The position numbers and the translations under genes are program-made. DNA of 8,963 nt. Source: Helicobacteraceae bacterium (GTDB lineage Bacteria > Campylobacterota > Campylobacteria > Campylobacterales > Sulfurimonadaceae). Where the stretch lies: NCBI GenBank assembly GCA_027081565.1, contig JALWKG010000404.1, positions 1 through 8,963 on the forward strand. Reading direction: 5' to 3'. The notes under the pieces were generated by a model that searched no databases, was not told the origin of the DNA, and saw nothing but the letters and a program-made list of their open reading frames with translations. Below are positions 6,536 to 8,963 of this stretch, one piece after another (positions within the stretch are counted from its first letter, which is position 1; the number at the start of each line of letters is the position of its first letter).

Positions 6536-8836
6536 ATGATGATTAGTAAAATAAAAGATTTTTTAGGTTTTGATATCAAGGCCGACAAGTACAAACTCTC
6601 TAAAGATGCCCAGTTCGGGATGATCGCGGATGCTAAGAAGCCGGACAAGTGGGTCTTCTCGACCTGTGGTTACTGTGGTGTTGGTTGTGGCCTCTACATC
6701 GGTGTCAAAGACGGTAAAGCTGTTTATACCAAGGGTAACCCTAAACATGATGTCAACATGGGAACACTCTGTCCAAAAGGTCTGAGCGAACATGAACTGG
6801 TAAACTCTCCAGAGCGTATCCCTGCACCGATGCTGCGTGGAAAAAGTGGCAAGCTCGAAGTAGCGACGTGGGATGAGACTTTTAATAAGGTGAGTTCTGA
6901 GTTCAAACGTATCACTAAAGAACACGGTGCAAAAGCAATTGGTATTATCTCAACAGGACAGCTGCTGACTGAAGAATTTTATACTCTTGGAAAGTTTGCA
7001 CAACTTGGTCTAAAGACAAACAACTTTGATGGTAATACAACGCTCTGTATGGCATCTGCTGTTATGGGTTATAAACAGTCTCTCGGTTCTGACGGAGCGG
7101 TTGGCTCTTATGAAGATTTTCAAGAGGCGAACACAATTCTCCTAATTGGTGCCAACATTGCTGACAACCATCCTATCTTGAAGCTGCATATTGCCAAAAA
7201 CAAGAAGAAGCCGAAGATCATCGTTATCGATCCACGTAAGTCCAAGACAGCGCAGATGGCAGATCTTTTTATTCCTATTAAACCAAGTACAGACCTCGCC
7301 TTGTTAAATGGACTTTGTTATATTATCTTGGAGCAGGGCTGGGAAAACCAGGAGTACATCAAAAACAAGACCAATGGTCTGGGTGCACTGCGTAAACATC
7401 TTCAGGACTATCCGCCTCAAGAGGTCGCCAACATCACAGGTGTCGATGTAAAGACCCTGTATGAGCTGGCACGTCTGGTCGCCGGAAGTGAAGCAACACT
7501 GACGGCATGGACGATGGGTGTCAACCAGTCATTTATGGGAACTGACACGGTCAGCGCCATCATTAACATGCACCTCCTTACAGGTCAGATCGGCCGTCCG
7601 GGTGCCGGACCGTTCTCTATTACAGGTCAGTGTAATGCCATGGGTACTAGAGAGACCGGATTTACCTCTTCGTTACCGGGTTATCGTAACTACGGTGACG
7701 AAGCTGCACTCAAAGAGTATGCAAGCATCGTCAATGTACCTGAAGAGATCATTCCTACGTCTCGCGGATATAAATATGCCGAGATCATTGATGCTATAGA
7801 CAGAGGTGAGATCAAAGCACTCTGGATCGTGGCAACGAATCCTCTGGTAAGTTATGTCGATCAGGACAAACTGCGCAAGACACTGGCCAAGCTCGACATA
7901 CTGGTCGTACAGGATGCCTTTATGGGTGATACGGCACAGATCGCTGATGTGGTCTTTGCTGCAGCGACTTGGGGTGAGAAAGAGGGGACTTATACCAACT
8001 CTGAACGTCGTGTCAACCGTGCGAACAAAGCGGTAGAACCTATGGGCGACACCAAGTCAGACTTCGACATTGTTGTTGACTTCAGTCGTCATTTTCAAGG
8101 TGTCTACGAACTCCTTTTTGATGGTTGGACAAAACCGGGTCATGCTTTTGATGAGTGGAAAGAGGTGAGTCGTGGACAGCTGTGTGACTATTCAGGTATT
8201 ACCTATGACCTTTTAGAAAAAGAAGGTGGTATACAGTGGCCATGTAATGAGGCCAACCCTCTGGGAACAAAGCGTCTTTATGGTGAAGAGATGGACTTTA
8301 GAACTGCTGACAAAAAAGCAAAACTATTACCTTTAGAGTGGTATCCGATGGAAGAGAATCTCAGTGTTGAATTCCCAGTGATGCTGAACACGGGACGTAC
8401 GGTGGAACAGTGGCACACCCGAACCAAGACACGCAGTATTGACATACTCAATGACCTTGCACCCGAGGCATGGGTAGAGATCAATCCTGCGGATGCTGAG
8501 ATGTTAAAAGTTCACAGTGGAGACAGACTGACGCTCTCTTCTCCTCGCGGAAAAGTGGAAGATGTCATTGTCAAAGTGACACAGAACATGGCACCAGGAC
8601 AGGTCTTTGTACCGTTTCATTTCAACACACAGCTTATCAACCAGCTGACCCAACCACTCTTCTGTCCAAAGTCAGGTGAGCCAAACTATAAACAGACGGC
8701 AGTGCAGCTTCACTCAGAGAAGGTACCCGAAGGTATCAAGGTCAAAGAACAGGAGATCGCGGGTGAGATCAGTCATGAAAAGGTGACGAAAAAGGTGGAA
8801 GGTGTGAAGGTGAAAGAGAGTGCTTCCAAAGGATGA
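6536..8836 (+). CDS. narB: Molybdopterin nitrate reductase catalytic subunit (NasA/NarB type), no Tat signal
   Basis: Up to 766 residues (765 from the better-placed ATG at 6539), reducing nitrate to nitrite at a Mo-bis-MGD site. It starts with a [4Fe-4S] motif C44/C47/C51/C79 followed by Lys81 in CPKG. The probable Mo-ligand Cys171 lies in TTLCMASAV. The segment GPFSITGQCNAMG (358-370) is typical of assimilatory-type reductases, and the C-terminal dinucleotide-binding domain spans about 610-725. The N-terminus is hydrophilic with no twin-arginine motif, so it should stay in the cytoplasm. The C-terminal [2Fe-2S] domain found in some Nas proteins is absent. Instead there is a Lys/Glu-rich tail (about 728-766) with a repeated KVKE. 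The upstream fused subunit probably supplies electrons, and divergent narK supports nitrate as substrate. A related molybdopterin oxidoreductase with another substrate is possible but less likely. Confidence 0.9.
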   Translation: MMISKIKDFLGFDIKADKYKLSKDAQFGMIADAKKPDKWVFSTCGYCGVGCGLYIGVKDGKAVYTKGNPKHDVNMGTLCPKGLSEHELVNSPERIPAPMLRGKSGKLEVATWDETFNKVSSEFKRITKEHGAKAIGIISTGQLLTEEFYTLGKFAQLGLKTNNFDGNTTLCMASAVMGYKQSLGSDGAVGSYEDFQEANTILLIGANIADNHPILKLHIAKNKKKPKIIVIDPRKSKTAQMADLFIPIKPSTDLALLNGLCYIILEQGWENQEYIKNKTNGLGALRKHLQDYPPQEVANITGVDVKTLYELARLVAGSEATLTAWTMGVNQSFMGTDTVSAIINMHLLTGQIGRPGAGPFSITGQCNAMGTRETGFTSSLPGYRNYGDEAALKEYASIVNVPEEIIPTSRGYKYAEIIDAIDRGEIKALWIVATNPLVSYVDQDKLRKTLAKLDILVVQDAFMGDTAQIADVVFAAATWGEKEGTYTNSERRVNRANKAVEPMGDTKSDFDIVVDFSRHFQGVYELLFDGWTKPGHAFDEWKEVSRGQLCDYSGITYDLLEKEGGIQWPCNEANPLGTKRLYGEEMDFRTADKKAKLLPLEWYPMEENLSVEFPVMLNTGRTVEQWHTRTKTRSIDILNDLAPEAWVEINPADAEMLKVHSGDRLTLSSPRGKVEDVIVKVTQNMAPGQVFVPFHFNTQLINQLTQPLFCPKSGEPNYKQTAVQLHSEKVPEGIKVKEQEIAGEISHEKVTKKVEGVKVKESASKG

Positions 8837-8887
8837 TCTGAACAAAGATTTTTGTCAGATGTGTGATGGAGGCTTTAATACACCTCC
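8836..8887. terminator. Two stem-loops between convergent genes, probable bidirectional termination region
   Basis: The first hairpin (8836-8860) begins at the last base of the reductase stop codon: ATCTGA and CAAA pair with TTTG and TCAGAT, giving 10 bp with one bulged A and a four-base loop. The second pairs GGAGG (8868-8872) with CCTCC (8883-8887) around a 10-base loop. Neither has a clean T-tract, so this is not a textbook intrinsic terminator, but its position between converging genes supports the role. Confidence 0.45.
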
Positions 8888-8900
8888 TCTTTGCTAAAGA

Positions 8901-8963
8901 TTAGAACTTATAGATGAGTCCCAGTTGCAGACTGTCACCGCGAACACTCTCGATGTTTGCCAT
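8901..8963 (-). CDS. C-terminal end of an outer-membrane beta-barrel protein (partial)
   Basis: On the minus strand, 20 codons run from the window edge to a TAA at 8903-8901. They read MANIESVRG then DSLQLGLIYKF. Alternating polar and hydrophobic residues ending in an aromatic-x-Phe are the usual last beta-strand (beta-signal) of outer-membrane barrel proteins recognised by BamA. The Met at the edge is very likely internal, as the gene continues outside the window. The specific family cannot be told from 20 residues. It converges on the reductase operon and need not be related to it. Confidence 0.65.
   Translation of the reverse strand: MANIESVRGDSLQLGLIYKF

Noticed and set aside
6563..8484. 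Small frames on both strands within the reductase gene
   Set aside because: Overlapped entirely by the catalytic subunit with conserved Fe-S and Mo-ligand motifs.
1..8963. Mobile element, CRISPR array, tRNA or rRNA
   Set aside because: No transposase or integrase frame, no regularly spaced repeats, no cloverleaf or rRNA-like sequence noticed. Base composition looks even between neighbouring genes by eye.

Overview
The window looks like a chromosomal segment of a Campylobacterota member, most like Sulfurovum or Sulfurimonas. This rests on protein style, a moderate GC content (mid-40s percent by eye, not computed), AT-rich promoter regions, and a compact layout of divergent and convergent gene blocks. 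The genus is an inference; no marker gene is present.

The core is a nitrate uptake and reduction locus arranged around a divergent intergenic region (4693-4957). Rightwards runs a two-gene operon. The first gene (4958-6529, TTG start) fuses a four-cluster DmsB/NrfC-type ferredoxin to a DmsC-type multi-pass membrane anchor. The second (6536-8836) is a NasA/NarB-type molybdopterin nitrate reductase catalytic subunit with no Tat signal. Together they predict a nitrate reductase that faces the cytoplasm and draws electrons from membrane quinol. Leftwards lies narK (3409-4692), a nitrate/nitrite transporter of the major facilitator superfamily, followed by a clear intrinsic terminator (3372-3396).

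Further left on the minus strand are three genes: a protein joining a PP2C phosphatase, a Ser/Thr kinase and a C-terminal membrane anchor (1668-3305); a DUF4136-type lipoprotein whose start is two bases past the kinase stop (1129-1665); and an unrecognised gene that runs off the left edge (1-1053, at least 351 codons). The PP2C-kinase gene next to a nitrate transporter recalls the PA1782-type kinase in the Pseudomonas nitrate assimilation cluster. That suggests post-translational control of nitrate uptake or reduction. The kinase leader holds three short segments that can form mutually exclusive hairpins, one of which would hide its ribosome binding site.

At the right edge, a convergent minus-strand fragment (8901-8963) encodes the last 20 residues of a protein with the C-terminal strand pattern of an outer-membrane beta-barrel. 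The space between it and the reductase gene holds two stem-loops.

Not seen here: nitrite reductase, molybdenum-cofactor genes, a nitrate-responsive regulator, tRNA or rRNA genes, CRISPR arrays, or mobile elements.
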